Assembly (NCBI RefSeq): GCF_000758325.1
Contig: NZ_CP009459.1
Location: 4,464,001 to 4,528,000 of the forward strand
Reading direction: 5' to 3'
DNA: 64,000 bases
Origin: Cedecea neteri
GTDB lineage: Bacteria > Pseudomonadota > Gammaproteobacteria > Enterobacterales > Enterobacteriaceae
Translations under genes and position numbers: made by a program
Shown here: piece by piece, positions 47,831 through 61,124 of the stretch
Layout of the letters: the number at the start of each line of letters is the position of its first letter
Position numbering within the stretch: the first letter of the stretch is position 1
The notes under the pieces: generated by a model
The model's input: the letters and a program-made list of their open reading frames with translations, nothing else
The model's database searches: none
Told to the model about the DNA's origin: nothing

Positions 47831-49030
47831 ATGAACAAAAACAGAGGGTTTACGCCTCTGGCGGCCGTTCTGATGCTCTCAGGCAGCTTAGCGCTTACAG
47901 GATGTAACGAGAAAGAGACCCAGCAGAGTGCGCCGCACGCCCCGGAAGTGGGTGTAGTGACTCTGAAAAGCGCGCCATTACAGATTACTACTGAGCTTCC
48001 AGGACGCACCAACGCCTTCCGCATCGCAGAAGTTCGTCCTCAGGTTAGCGGCATTATTCTGAAGCGTAACTTTACCGAAGGGAGCGACATTCAGGCTGGT
48101 GTTTCGCTGTATCAGATCGATCCTGCAACCTATCAGGCTGCGTACGACAGCGCGAAGGGCGACCTGGCGAAAGCGCAGTCCAGCGCGAATCTCGCACAGC
48201 TGACCGTCAAACGTTATCAAAAACTGCTGGGTACCAAGTACATCAGCCAGTCTGACTACGACACGGCCGCAGCCACCGCGCAACAGGCAAACGCTGACGT
48301 CGTCGCAGCAAAAGCGGCGGTTGAAACTGCACGTATCAACCTGGCCTACACCAAAGTGACCTCGCCTATCAGCGGCCGCATCGGAAAATCCGCGGTCACC
48401 GAAGGTGCTCTGGTTACCAGCGGGCAAACCACCGCCCTCGCCACTGTTCAGCAGCTTGACCCTATCTATGTGGATGTGACCCAATCCAGCGATGACTTCC
48501 TGCGTCTTAAGCAGGAGCTGGCCGACGGCAAACTGAAACAGGAAAACGGTAAAGCGAAGGTCCAACTGATGATGAACAACGGTGTCGCCTACCCTCAGGA
48601 AGGCTCACTGGAATTCTCTGAAGTGACCGTTGACCAGACCACCGGGTCTATCACCCTGCGCGCAATCTTCCCTAACCCGGACAAAACCCTGCTGCCAGGG
48701 ATGTTTGTTCGCGCCAAGCTGGAAGAAGGCGTTAACCCAAATGCCATCCTGGTTCCGCAGCAGGGGGTCACTCGTACTCCACGCGGCGATGCCTCCGCGA
48801 TGGTCGTTGGGAAGGATGACAAAGTTGAAGTTCGCCAGCTGCAAACCAGCCAGGCGATCGGCGACAAATGGCTGGTTACTGATGGGTTACAAACAGGCGA
48901 TCGCGTGATTGTTACCGGCCTACAGAAAGTAAAACCGGGTGTTCAGGTAAAAGCGCAGGAAGTTGCGGAAGACAATAAAGGCCAACAGCAACCCGCCGCA
49001 GGCGCGCAGTCAGAACAACCGAAGTCTTAA
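47831..49030 (+). CDS. acrA: AcrA, membrane fusion lipoprotein of AcrAB-TolC
   Basis: 399 residues. Lipobox LALTGC with Cys25 as the lipidation site, then the adaptor domains: lipoyl halves, an alpha-hairpin (about 100-170, YDSAKGDLAKAQSSANLAQLTVKRYQKLL), a beta-barrel and the membrane-proximal domain. It connects AcrB to TolC. I start it at MNKNRGFT (47831), in line with E. coli. The acrB frame starts 23 bases after its stop with AGGAG between. Confidence 0.96.
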   Translation: MNKNRGFTPLAAVLMLSGSLALTGCNEKETQQSAPHAPEVGVVTLKSAPLQITTELPGRTNAFRIAEVRPQVSGIILKRNFTEGSDIQAGVSLYQIDPATYQAAYDSAKGDLAKAQSSANLAQLTVKRYQKLLGTKYISQSDYDTAAATAQQANADVVAAKAAVETARINLAYTKVTSPISGRIGKSAVTEGALVTSGQTTALATVQQLDPIYVDVTQSSDDFLRLKQELADGKLKQENGKAKVQLMMNNGVAYPQEGSLEFSEVTVDQTTGSITLRAIFPNPDKTLLPGMFVRAKLEEGVNPNAILVPQQGVTRTPRGDASAMVVGKDDKVEVRQLQTSQAIGDKWLVTDGLQTGDRVIVTGLQKVKPGVQVKAQEVAEDNKGQQQPAAGAQSEQPKS

Positions 49031-49052
49031 CTCAAACAGGAGCCGTTAAGAC

Positions 49053-52201
<3,149 letters not shown>

Positions 52202-52219
52202 GCCGTTCAATCACATAAC

Positions 52220-52246
52220 AAAAGGCCGCATGATGCGGCCTTTTTT
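52220..52246 (+). terminator. Terminator after acrAB
   Basis: AAAAGGCCGCA, loop TGA, TGCGGCC and T6. Confidence 0.92.
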
Positions 52247-52765
52247 ATGAATACGGAAACCGGTTTCAGCATTGTTATTTCGGATTTCTTATTTCTACAT
52301 TCACTTCTCTCTCCCGCATTATCTTCAACATAAATGCCGCCTCATTTCGGAGAAAATAACGCTTAAATGCTCGTTAATCCATGATTAACGAAACAACAAA
52401 AACCGAAGTGTTACATTTAATTGGGAATATTCTTACAAATTAATGCCTGATTTTTAGCCGGATACAGAATAGTCTTATAGATTGATTAACCAGCTGAAAG
52501 TTATAAGTATTACCCATTATGGGTTAATGTATCTCTGAGAATTTAAGTTAAAATTCATACTAAAGTTTTAATTCACATTTAGTAACGTATTCTCCTTTTT
52601 TAACTTAATTGTAATTTTTCGTTAGAGCCGCATGAAATCCAGGCAACATTGATTTATAGTTACAGCACATGTAATAATCGTGGCAACAGTTCTTCACCTA
52701 ATCAGGTGTGTCCACCCCAACCCGTTGTGTTTATCATTTGGTTTACCGATAAAAGGGGCAGCACT
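52247..52765. other. AT-rich 519-base region upstream of tomB
   Basis: No gene supported. It is strongly AT-rich compared with its surroundings, as expected for the promoter region of an H-NS/Hha-controlled operon. A small hairpin CACCT/AGGTG occurs at about 52695-52708, near the expected 5' end of the tomB mRNA. Confidence 0.55.
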
Positions 52766-53140
52766 ATGGACGAATACTCACCAAAGCGGCACGACATCGC
52801 GCAGCTTAAGTTCCTCTGTGAGAGTCTGTATCACGATTGTCTGACCAATCTTGGTGAGAGCAATCATGGGTGGGTTAATGATCCTACATCGGCCATTAAT
52901 CTGCAGTTGAATGAATTGATTGAGCACATTGCTGCATCGGCGCTTAATTATAAAATTAAGTATCCGGATGAGAGCAAATTGATTGAACAGATTGATGAAT
53001 ACCTGGACGATACTTTCATGTTATTTAGCAATTACGGCATTAACGCACAGGACTTGCAGCGGTGGCGTAAATCAGGGAATCGCTTGTTCAGATGTTTCAT
53101 CAGTGAGAGTCGCGCTAATCCTGTAAGCCACTCGTTCTAA
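52766..53140 (+). CDS. tomB: TomB (YbaJ), Hha-toxicity attenuator
   Basis: 124 residues, as in E. coli. It opens MDEYSPKRHDIAQLKFLCESLYHD and has the conserved LTNLGESNHGWVNDPTSA loop; a central Cys is kept. It is the oxygen-dependent antitoxin of Hha. I start it at 52766, dropping a 39-codon upstream extension that is non-conserved. Operon with hha, 28 bases apart. Confidence 0.95.
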   Translation: MDEYSPKRHDIAQLKFLCESLYHDCLTNLGESNHGWVNDPTSAINLQLNELIEHIAASALNYKIKYPDESKLIEQIDEYLDDTFMLFSNYGINAQDLQRWRKSGNRLFRCFISESRANPVSHSF

Positions 53141-53168
53141 AAAATATTAAAATACTTAAGGCGAATTT

Positions 53169-53384
53169 ATGACTACCAAGCTCACTAAGACCGATTATTT
53201 GATGCGCCTGCGGCGTTGTCAGACAATTGATACGCTCGAACGCGTAATAGAAAAAAATAAATATGAATTATCAGATAATGAACTGGCGGTATTTTATTCA
53301 GCAGCTGACCACCGTCTTGCAGAACTGACGATGAATAAACTGTATGACAAAATCCCACCTTCAGTGTGGAAATTTATTCGTTAA
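53169..53384 (+). CDS. hha: Hha, H-NS co-regulator / toxin
   Basis: 71 residues, almost identical to E. coli Hha from [13 protein letters not shown] to [11 protein letters not shown]. It binds H-NS dimers and helps silence AT-rich acquired genes; with TomB it forms a toxin-antitoxin pair affecting biofilm formation. Confidence 0.97.
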   Translation: MTTKLTKTDYLMRLRRCQTIDTLERVIEKNKYELSDNELAVFYSAADHRLAELTMNKLYDKIPPSVWKFIR

Positions 53385-53634
53385 TAATTGTCTTATTAAA
53401 TAATATTTAAAATCACATTTTATCTTCTGTTATTGTCTGGTTTGTCTCAGTCGATGTTGCACAGGTTTGGATTAACGCCCGTTAATCTACCAGCGAAATA
53501 CCGCCAGCACACCTCAACGCTAACCTTGCCGCGCCGCAGTCTGCGACGTGAGGTTTATCACGCTCAGGGAACGTACCCACTCTTTTCTTTCGAAATTCAG
53601 GTAGCCTTGCAGGCCACTGAAGAGGGAACCCGTG

Positions 53635-54186
53635 ATGAATGAAGAAAAGCGTAAAATGATTGCCGGAGAGCTATACCGGCCTGGAGATGAAACCCTGCAG
53701 CGAGAAAGCCACAAAGCACGACAGCTGCTGCATCGCTACAACCATAGCTCGCCGGACGAGCAGGCATACCGCGATGAAATCCTCGCTGAACTGCTTGGCC
53801 AGAGTGAAGGTGCTTACATCGAACCCACTTTCCGCTGTGACTACGGCTACAACATCTACCTGGGTAAAAACTTCTACGCCAATTTCGAATGCGTCATGCT
53901 GGACCCCTGTCCAATTCGCATCGGCGACAACTGTATGCTGGCGCCTGGCGTTCATATTTATACCGCGACTCATCCTTTGGATGCCGAAACACGGAATAGC
54001 GGTGTTGAATTTGGTAAGCCGGTGACAATTGGCAATAACGTCTGGATTGGCGGGCGCGCGGTTATTAATCCTGGCGTCACCATTGGCGATAATGTCGTGG
54101 TCGGTTCAGGCTCGGTAGTCACCAAAGATATTCCGGCCAATTGCGTTGTGGCAGGTAACCCAGCGCGTATCATTAAGATGCTTTAA
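53635..54186 (+). CDS. maa: Maa, maltose O-acetyltransferase
   Basis: 183 residues, as in E. coli. N-terminal cap ([17 protein letters not shown]), then left-handed beta-helix hexapeptide repeats ([35 protein letters not shown]) and the catalytic His in YTATHPLD. It acetylates maltose and glucose from acetyl-CoA. I use the ATG at 53635; the preceding GTG is also in frame, and GAGGGAA lies upstream. The 250-base gap before it has no gene. Confidence 0.94.
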   Translation: MNEEKRKMIAGELYRPGDETLQRESHKARQLLHRYNHSSPDEQAYRDEILAELLGQSEGAYIEPTFRCDYGYNIYLGKNFYANFECVMLDPCPIRIGDNCMLAPGVHIYTATHPLDAETRNSGVEFGKPVTIGNNVWIGGRAVINPGVTIGDNVVVGSGSVVTKDIPANCVVAGNPARIIKML

Positions 54187-54311
54187 GGCGGGCAGACCTG
54201 TTAACTGTTATGGTTATTTTTGGCTTATCTGTTACTTTTTTGCCTGGCCTGTGGTTCTTAAAATAGTCTGGCCATGCGTACAACCGAAACAGAAAACTTA
54301 GAAGGCACACC

Positions 54312-54788
54312 ATGTCAGAAATTCAGCGCCTGCTTACCAATACCATCGAACATCTGAATGAAACTGAAAAGCGCGATAACCGCCCACGCTTCAGTATCAG
54401 TTTTATCCGTAAGCATCCCGGATTATTTATCGGCATGTATATCGGCTGGTTTGCCACAATGTGGGTAATGCTGGAATCAGAAACCCTGGCGGGCTCAGTA
54501 TGGCTGCTGGTCGTGCTGTTCGCGCTGATGAACGCGTTTTTCTTCTTTGACGTCAACCCTCGCTACCGCTATAGCGACATTGACGTTCTCGACCTGCGCG
54601 TTTGCTATAACGGCGAGTGGTACAATACCCGCAACGTGCCCACGGCGCTGATCGATGAAATTCTTAACTCCCCTGGCGTGGATGAAGAGCAAAAATCTTT
54701 ATTGCACAAAATGCTCAATCGCAAAGGGGAACTGTCGTTTTATGATGTCTTCTCACTCACCCGCCAGCAGCCCGCGGGTGAGCGATAA
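54312..54788 (+). CDS. ylaC: YlaC, inner-membrane protein
   Basis: 158 residues. Two adjacent membrane helices ([17 protein letters not shown] and [17 protein letters not shown]) are followed by a soluble C-terminal domain ([22 protein letters not shown] onward). Matches E. coli YlaC (156 aa) with a slightly longer tail. Function unknown. It converges with rpmJ2. Confidence 0.92.
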   Translation: MSEIQRLLTNTIEHLNETEKRDNRPRFSISFIRKHPGLFIGMYIGWFATMWVMLESETLAGSVWLLVVLFALMNAFFFFDVNPRYRYSDIDVLDLRVCYNGEWYNTRNVPTALIDEILNSPGVDEEQKSLLHKMLNRKGELSFYDVFSLTRQQPAGER

Positions 54789-54791
54789 CCA

Positions 54792-54932
54792 CTAGCGACG
54801 TTTCTTCCGTCCCTGCACCGCTTTAAAACGCGGATTAGATTTGCAAATCACATACAGCCGCCCCTTACGCTTCACAATCTGGCAGTCGGGGTGGCGCTGT
54901 TTTGCACTGCGAAGTGAATTCAATACCTGCAT
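54792..54932 (-). CDS. rpmJ2: RpmJ2 (YkgO), zinc-independent ribosomal protein L36 paralog
   Basis: 46 residues ([20 protein letters not shown] onward, ending QGRKKRR), matching E. coli YkgO. It lacks the full four-ligand zinc ribbon of L36. It replaces the zinc form when zinc is scarce. It is second in an operon with rpmE2, 3 bases downstream, under the Zur box at 55213. Confidence 0.95.
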   Translation of the reverse strand: MQVLNSLRSAKQRHPDCQIVKRKGRLYVICKSNPRFKAVQGRKKRR

Positions 54933-54935
54933 CTC

Positions 54936-55196
54936 TTAAGACTCCTTCCCGCCAAAGAACTTGCCGAAACGCTGCTGGAAGCGCGCCGGGCCGCCTTCAT
55001 TGACGAAGACTTTCTGTTTGCCGGTGTAATGAGGATGCGAAGCAGAAGAGACTTCGATCGTCACGTAGGGGTAAGTCACCCCGTCCAGCTCAATCTCGCG
55101 GTCGGTTTTGATCGTCGAGCCCACTTTAAAATATTCATTTACGCTGGTGTCGTGAAACACCACGGTCCGGTAAAACGGATGGATGTCGCGCTGCAT
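54936..55196 (-). CDS. rpmE2: RpmE2 (YkgM), zinc-independent ribosomal protein L31 paralog
   Basis: 86 residues from [23 protein letters not shown]. It is the C-minus form of L31, without the CxxC zinc motif, and frees zinc by displacing the zinc-binding L31. I start it at 55196; three in-frame codons upstream (MIF) are possible. First gene of the Zur operon with rpmJ2. Confidence 0.95.
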   Translation of the reverse strand: MQRDIHPFYRTVVFHDTSVNEYFKVGSTIKTDREIELDGVTYPYVTIEVSSASHPHYTGKQKVFVNEGGPARFQQRFGKFFGGKES

Positions 55197-55212
55197 AAAA
55201 ATCATTCCGATA

Positions 55213-55227
55213 TGTTATAACGTAACA
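55213..55227 (-). promoter_or_regulatory. Zur operator upstream of rpmE2-rpmJ2
   Basis: TGTTATAACGTAACA, a near-palindrome matching the core of the enterobacterial Zur box (GTTATA, 2 bases, TATAAC type), 17 bases upstream of the rpmE2 start. Confidence 0.8.
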
Positions 55228-55293
55228 ATAAAATAAAAGATGATTGGGCAAATTGCAAGCGGGGTTTAAACGGGAGAAAGGGGCAAAAAGAAA

Positions 55294-55314
55294 CGGGCAC
55301 CGCCTGGGTGCCCG
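55294..55314 (-). terminator. Terminator after the chemoreceptor gene
   Basis: CGGGCACC, a 4-base loop and GGGTGCCCG, followed on the minus strand by TTTCTTTTT. Confidence 0.85.
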
Positions 55315-55320
55315 CTGTGA

Positions 55321-57225
55321 CTAGAGTCTAAATCCTGCGACGACTCGCTCAAGCTGGGTGGATTGTTCCGCCATCGAATGCGAGGCGGAAGAGACTTCCT
55401 GAACCAGCGCGGCGTTCTGCTGCGTGGTACTATCCAGCTGATTAATGGCCAGATTTACCTGCTCAATGCCGGTGCTCTGCTCGCGGCTGGAAGACATAAT
55501 TTCGGCCATCAGCGTCGTCACGTTACGCACGCCCTGAGTCAGCTCTTCCATTGTGCTGCCAGCCTGATAAACCAACTCAGTCCCCAGATTCACATTGCTC
55601 ACCGAATTTTCGATCAGCGCTTTAATTTCCCGTGCCGATTGCGCAGAACGTTGAGCCAGACTGCGAACCTCAGAGGCCACAACCGCAAAACCTCTGCCCT
55701 GCTCACCGGCTCGGGCAGCCTCAACGGCGGCGTTGAGCGCCAGGATATTGGTCTGGAAAGCGATGCTGTCAATCACGCTGATAATATCCACCACTTTGCC
55801 GGAAGAAGTCTGAATCGCATTCATCGTGCTGACGACCTGCTTCACCACTTCTCCCCCTTTCACCGCCACGCTGGAGGCTTCGCGCGCCAGCTCGTTAGCG
55901 TGGGCGGCGTTATCGGCATTCTGGCGAACAGTGCTGGTCAGCTCCTCCATAGAAGCCGCCGTTTGCTCAATCGAACTGGCCTGATCCTCGGTACGGGCGG
56001 AAAGATCCTGGTTACCCGTCGCAATCTGATGAGAGGCCGAAGAAATGGCCCGGGCGCTATCCCCAACCTGTCGCAACATGGTTTGCAGGTAACCGATCAC
56101 GCCGTTAAAACTGTCGATAATGGCGTTAAATTCCGGGCTGCTGGTGGGCTCGAGGCGCTGCGTCAGGTCGGCGCCACCGGCGGAAAGCCGGCTGATGTTG
56201 TGGTTAAGCTCGCCCAGGCGACGCATCATATTGCGGACAAACAGCACCAGGATCCCGAGCAAAACGATCGCCATCGGGATCTGCACCACGCCAAGACGCA
56301 GCAGAATCGCGTCCGTTTGTTTGGTCAGTAGCGCGGTTGGCAGGTCAACCGCCAGAATCCACGGGCTACCTTTTACCGTCTGTAGAATAACGGTGTGCGA
56401 AGTGCCGTCGTTATCGTATTCATTCTCACTGCTCTGGCTGGCATTGAAACCGGGCAGCATGGCCTGAACCGCTTTCGCCATCGGCAGCGAGCCGCTCAGT
56501 TCAGAAAGATTCTTTAAGCCAGCAGTTTTACCAATCTGATCCGCGTTACCAACAACTTTACCGTCGGCTTCGATGATCAGCACCTGGCCTTTCACCGCCT
56601 CGCTCATCTGTTTGGCCAGTTGATTAAAGAAGCCCAGCGTCACATCGATGGTTGCCACGCCCCATGGCTGCCCCTCTTTGGTAATCGCCATGGCGCAGTT
56701 AGTCCGCGGCTGCGGGCTGGCATCATCCTGGTAGGCCTTTGCCCAGGCACATTGCCCTGCCGGAGAAGCCAGCCCGGCTTTGTACCACACCTGCTCATAG
56801 TAGTTAGGTGCGGCATCCGAGTTCCAGTAGGTATTTTCTTCAAGTTTATTGCTACCGTTGCGGGCAAAGAAAGTGCTGAACTTATTGCGCCCCGCCTCGC
56901 GTTTTTCCGGCAAAGGCCAGATGCCGCCGCCAAACACGTTCACATCCTGGTACTGATCCACCAGCGTCGGTAATAACTTATTAATATCATCGCTTTGCAT
57001 CGCGGCTACGGACTGGGTAATGCTGCGCATCTGCGCCTGCACGCGGTTCATCTGCTCGGTAATATTGACCGCCACGTTATCCACTTCAAAGCGAATCAGC
57101 TGGGTTTCATTGCGCTTCAGCTGCGGCGTCACAAAAAAGTGAATCACTAGCGAAGTTACCGCAATTAACAACATGAAAAACAAACATAAAGAGGTAATAA
57201 ATCGGGATTGTGTAGTTTTTAGCAT
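55321..57225 (-). CDS. Methyl-accepting chemotaxis protein with dCache-type sensor
   Basis: 634 residues. TM1 (about 10-31), a large periplasmic ligand domain (about 35-305) of Cache type ([51 protein letters not shown]), TM2 (about 312-332), a HAMP region, then the signalling domain. Its tip [45 protein letters not shown] contacts CheA/CheW. It ends VVAGFRL without an NWETF-type CheR/CheB tether. The ligand is unknown. It is monocistronic and transcribed away from the oxygenase operon. Confidence 0.93.
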   Translation of the reverse strand: MLKTTQSRFITSLCLFFMLLIAVTSLVIHFFVTPQLKRNETQLIRFEVDNVAVNITEQMNRVQAQMRSITQSVAAMQSDDINKLLPTLVDQYQDVNVFGGGIWPLPEKREAGRNKFSTFFARNGSNKLEENTYWNSDAAPNYYEQVWYKAGLASPAGQCAWAKAYQDDASPQPRTNCAMAITKEGQPWGVATIDVTLGFFNQLAKQMSEAVKGQVLIIEADGKVVGNADQIGKTAGLKNLSELSGSLPMAKAVQAMLPGFNASQSSENEYDNDGTSHTVILQTVKGSPWILAVDLPTALLTKQTDAILLRLGVVQIPMAIVLLGILVLFVRNMMRRLGELNHNISRLSAGGADLTQRLEPTSSPEFNAIIDSFNGVIGYLQTMLRQVGDSARAISSASHQIATGNQDLSARTEDQASSIEQTAASMEELTSTVRQNADNAAHANELAREASSVAVKGGEVVKQVVSTMNAIQTSSGKVVDIISVIDSIAFQTNILALNAAVEAARAGEQGRGFAVVASEVRSLAQRSAQSAREIKALIENSVSNVNLGTELVYQAGSTMEELTQGVRNVTTLMAEIMSSSREQSTGIEQVNLAINQLDSTTQQNAALVQEVSSASHSMAEQSTQLERVVAGFRL

Positions 57226-57531
57226 GATGAAGATACCTGGTGGTAGAAAGCGAAACGCTTAGCAACCTCTTCGGCATAAAACCCACAAACTTAACTGCCG
57301 CCATACTTTAACTGCTCGTTAACTATTTCCAAATGTAATTAACTCCCAGTGAAATCCATAAGTTACCCCTATGCTTTGAAATATTTTGCAATGATTAGAC
57401 TTTTCTCGTTTCCGCAAATGCTTAGAACCCCGCCGGGTCATACCTTAGAAGATAACAATATTGGGCGACGATTTTTGATTACGGCAAGGTAAGCGCTAAC
57501 GCTACCCGACCGTATCCAGAAGGACATTGCC
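57226..57531. other. Divergent promoter region of chemoreceptor and oxygenase operon
   Basis: 306 bases with no gene beyond the leader ORF that starts at 57532. AT-rich around 57310-57480. Promoters for both directions must lie here; none stands out clearly enough to mark. Confidence 0.45.
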
Positions 57532-57642
57532 ATGATGCTGCCCCGCTGTTGTGCCGAACTCAACGTAACCACTTCATCCAAGACCCTGATTACCGGAGTA
57601 AACTATGAGCACCAATCCAGGCCTGGCACTGCCGATTCTTGA
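57532..57642 (+). CDS. Candidate leader ORF with tandem Cys codons
   Basis: A 36-codon frame beginning MMLPRCCAELNV, with AAGGA seven bases before its ATG (57532; a second ATG follows). Two adjacent TGT codons fall at positions 6-7. It runs past the ribosome binding site and start of the oxygenase gene (57605) and stops 38 bases inside it in another frame, so its translation must interfere or couple with that of the oxygenase. The following operon looks sulfur-related, so a cysteine-sensing leader peptide is a natural hypothesis. No classical terminator/antiterminator pair is obvious. Not proven to be expressed. Confidence 0.45.
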   Translation: MMLPRCCAELNVTTSSKTLITGVNYEHQSRPGTADS

Positions 57643-58642
57643 CCTGTCCCAGCTCAACGGCAGCGAAACTGACCGTTCAGCCTTCCTCAGCCAGCTGCGC
57701 TACGCCGCAAGAGAAATTGGCTTTTTCTACCTGATCAACCACGGCATCAGCCCTGACCTGCAGCAGGCGGTCCAGGACGAAGCCCGCAGCTTCTTTGCCC
57801 TCCCCGACGATGAAAAACAGCAGGTGGCAATGATCCACTCGCCGCATTTCCGTGGCTACAACCGCGCCGCCAGCGAACTTACCCGCGGCCAGCCCGACTG
57901 GCGCGAACAGTTTGACCTCGGCGCAGAGCGCCAGGCATTGCCGCCGGATGAATACGCCCCGGCGTGGCGTCGCCTGCAGGGGCCAAACCTTTGGCCGACC
58001 GCCAGACCTGAACTCAAACCCACGCTTTTACAGTGGCAAAGCGAAATGACCGCTGTGGCTTTAAAACTGCTGCGCACCTTTGCCGAAGCCCTGAGCCTTC
58101 CAGCCGATGCCTTTGACGACCTGTACGGCAATCTGCCCAACGAGCACATCAAGCTGATTCGCTACCCGGGACAGTCCGCTACGCAAAGCAGTCAGGGCGT
58201 GGGCGCTCACAAAGACTCTGGTTTCCTGAGCTTCCTGCTTCAGGATGAGAAAAAAGGCCTGCAGGTCGAAGTCTCACCGGATAACTGGGTTGATGCCCAG
58301 CCGCTGCCGGGCAGCTTTGTGGTCAATATTGGCGAGCTGCTGGAGCTCGCCACCAACGGCTACCTGCGCGCCACCGTTCACCGCGTGGTTTCTCCGCCTC
58401 AGGATGAAGAACGCCTGTCCATCGCCTTCTTCCTGGGCGCGCAGCTCAACGCCGTGGTGCCGGTTTATCAGCTCCCGGCAGCGCTGGCCCGCGAAGCCCA
58501 GGGGCCAGAAAGCGATCCGCAAAACCCGCTGCTGCGCGACGTGGGCTGGAACTACCTGAAAGGCCGCCTGCGCTCACACCCTGACGTGGCGGAACGCTAT
58601 TACCCGGACGTCCTTCGTAACAGCAGTGAACTGATCGCTTAA
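57605..58642 (+). CDS. 2-oxoglutarate/Fe(II)-dependent oxygenase (isopenicillin N synthase-like)
   Basis: 345 residues. N-terminal DIOX_N region (LPILDLSQLNG, REIGFFYLINHGI) and a C-terminal jelly roll with the iron ligands H202 and D204 (GAHKDSG) and H259 (RATVHRVVSP). R270-x-S272 (ERLSIAFF) binds the 2-oxoglutarate carboxylate. It probably hydroxylates or splits a small molecule. First gene of an apparent operon with a MetQ-like binding protein, ATPase and permease, so its substrate may be the imported compound, perhaps a sulfur-containing one. GGAG lies just upstream of the ATG, inside the leader ORF. Confidence 0.88.
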   Translation: MSTNPGLALPILDLSQLNGSETDRSAFLSQLRYAAREIGFFYLINHGISPDLQQAVQDEARSFFALPDDEKQQVAMIHSPHFRGYNRAASELTRGQPDWREQFDLGAERQALPPDEYAPAWRRLQGPNLWPTARPELKPTLLQWQSEMTAVALKLLRTFAEALSLPADAFDDLYGNLPNEHIKLIRYPGQSATQSSQGVGAHKDSGFLSFLLQDEKKGLQVEVSPDNWVDAQPLPGSFVVNIGELLELATNGYLRATVHRVVSPPQDEERLSIAFFLGAQLNAVVPVYQLPAALAREAQGPESDPQNPLLRDVGWNYLKGRLRSHPDVAERYYPDVLRNSSELIA

Positions 58643-58671
58643 TAACACATTAAAATAAAAGGAAAATAACG

Positions 58672-59474
58672 ATGAAAAAGACCGCTTTTAAACTGGCTGG
58701 CGTTGCTCTGTCACTGTCTCTGGCTTTCGCGGCACAGGCCGCAGATGCGCTGCGTGTCGCGGCAGATCCGGTTCCGCATGCGGAAATCCTCGCCTTTGTG
58801 CAGAAACTCGACCCTAACCTCAAGCTGAAGGTCGTCGAACTGAGCAACGGCGTTAACGCCAACGAACTGCTGGCGAACAGCGACGTCGACGCCAACTACT
58901 TCCAGCATGTGCCTTATCTGCGTGACCAGGAGAAAGCCCTCGGCAAAAAATTTGTCGTTGCCGCCACGGTACATATCGAGCCGCTGGGCATCTACTCGCA
59001 CAAATACAAAGATCTGAAATCCATCCCGGAAGGTACGACCATCGCGGTACCGAACAACGTCACCAACCTCAGCCGCGCCCTTTACCTGCTCCAGGACAAA
59101 GGCCTGATCACCCTCAAACCGGAATTTAAAGACGCCGCCACAAACCAGGCAACGCCCAAAGACATCGCCAGCAACCCGAAGAAGCTGAAAATCCTGGAAG
59201 TTGAATCCCCGCAGATCCCCCGCTCGCTGGATGACGTAGGCCTGGGCGTGATCAACGGCAACTATGCGCTCGAAGCTGGACTCAGCCCGGCCAAAGACTC
59301 CCTTGGCCTGGAAAGCGCGACCCATAACCCCTACGCCAATATTCTGGTCACCAACCCGAATCTGGAAAACGACCCGCGTATCAAACAGCTGGCGAAAGAC
59401 CTCGAATCCCCTCAGGTGGCCGAGTTCATTCGCAAGCAGTACAACGGCTCGGTGATCCCGGTAGAGACTAAGTC

Positions 59475-59478
<4 letters not shown>
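58672..59478 (+). CDS. NLPA/MetQ family substrate-binding protein (second system)
   Basis: 268 residues. Signal peptide of about 23 residues ending AAQA with no lipobox Cys, so a soluble periplasmic protein. MetQ-family landmarks: [61 protein letters not shown] and [14 protein letters not shown]. It sits 29 bases after the oxygenase and overlaps the ATPase gene by ATGA. It is only moderately similar to the copy at 7.6 kb, so the two are old paralogs rather than a recent duplication. Confidence 0.88.
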
Positions 59479-60250
<772 letters not shown>

Positions 60251-60266
<16 letters not shown>

Positions 60267-60922
60267 GTTGGGAAGATCTGTGGCCGCTGCTGCTGGACGG
60301 CACCCTCGACACGCTTTACATGGTGGGCCTGGCCGGGCTGTTTACCGTACTGATTGGGCTGCCGCTCGGTGTCCTGTTGTTCCTGACCCGCCGGGATGCG
60401 GTATTGCCCGCCCCCCGCCTGAATCAGGTACTCGGCAGCATCATTAACGTGGGGCGCTCGTTGCCGTTTATTGTCCTGCTTATTGCGCTGATCCCGCTGA
60501 CCCGCATTATCGTTGGCACCACGCTCGGCAGCACCGCAGCGGTTGTACCCATCACCATCGGCGCCTTCCCCTTCTTCGCCCGCGTGGTCGAAAGCGCGCT
60601 GGATGAGGTAGACAAAGGCCGGATTGAAGCCATTCTGTCGATGGGCGGCAACGCCTGGCATGTGGTGAGTAAAGTACTGCTGCCTGAGGCGCTGCCTGCC
60701 ATCCTGGCCGGCATCACGCTGACGATAGTCATGCTGATCGGCTTCTCTTCCATGGCCGGTGTGATCGGCGGCGGCGGTCTGGGCGACCTGGCCATTCGCT
60801 ACGGCTACCAGCGCTTTAACAACCAGGTCATGGTCGGGACGGTGATCATCCTGATTGTGATGGTGCACCTGGTGCAAAGCCTCGGTGACCATTTAGTTCG
60901 CCGCCTGGCCCACCGCCGCTGA
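60251..60922 (+). CDS. MetI-like ABC transporter permease (second system)
   Basis: 223 residues with about five membrane segments, the coupling loop [22 protein letters not shown] and the MetI signature [26 protein letters not shown]. Two starts are possible: ATG at 60251 has GGGAGAG at good spacing and overlaps the ATPase gene by 16 bases; ATG at 60263 would give a 4-base ATGA overlap. I prefer the first because of the ribosome binding site. Last gene of the oxygenase operon. Confidence 0.9.
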
Positions 60923-60937
60923 TCCGCCCTGATGAAC

Positions 60938-60960
60938 GCCCGGTGCCCTGCACCGGGCTT
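60938..60960 (+). terminator. Terminator after the oxygenase-transporter operon
   Basis: GCCCGGTGC (60938-60946) pairs with GCACCGGGC (60950-60958), loop CCT, followed by TTCCTTCT. Confidence 0.75.
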
Positions 60961-61014
60961 CCTTCTAATTCCCCCCTTTCGCTGATGTTCCAATCTGGAT
61001 CACAAAACCACATT

Positions 61015-61090
61015 GTTAACGTTAACTATTGCGATTAACATCACATTTATGAAGCTTACTCTCTTCTCCCACTTAAAAGTTAACGTTAAC
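61015..61090. promoter_or_regulatory. Two CscR-type operators upstream of cscB
   Basis: The 12-bp palindrome GTTAACGTTAAC occurs exactly at 61015-61026 and again at 61079-61090, 64 bases centre to centre. It has the form of LacI/GalR-family operators, and a LacI-family gene (cscR) lies at the end of the locus. About six helical turns between them would suit DNA looping. Confidence 0.8.
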
Positions 61091-61124
61091 AATACAGCCA
61101 TTCAAGCATTCAGAGACTGCACAC

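Noticed and set aside
53433-53642. 69-codon frame between hha and maa
   Set aside because: It overlaps the maa start, has no ribosome binding site and no known counterpart in this conserved neighbourhood.
60986-61004. CRP site upstream of cscB
   Set aside because: Only the right half (TCACA) fits; the left half does not match TGTGA, so support is too weak to list.
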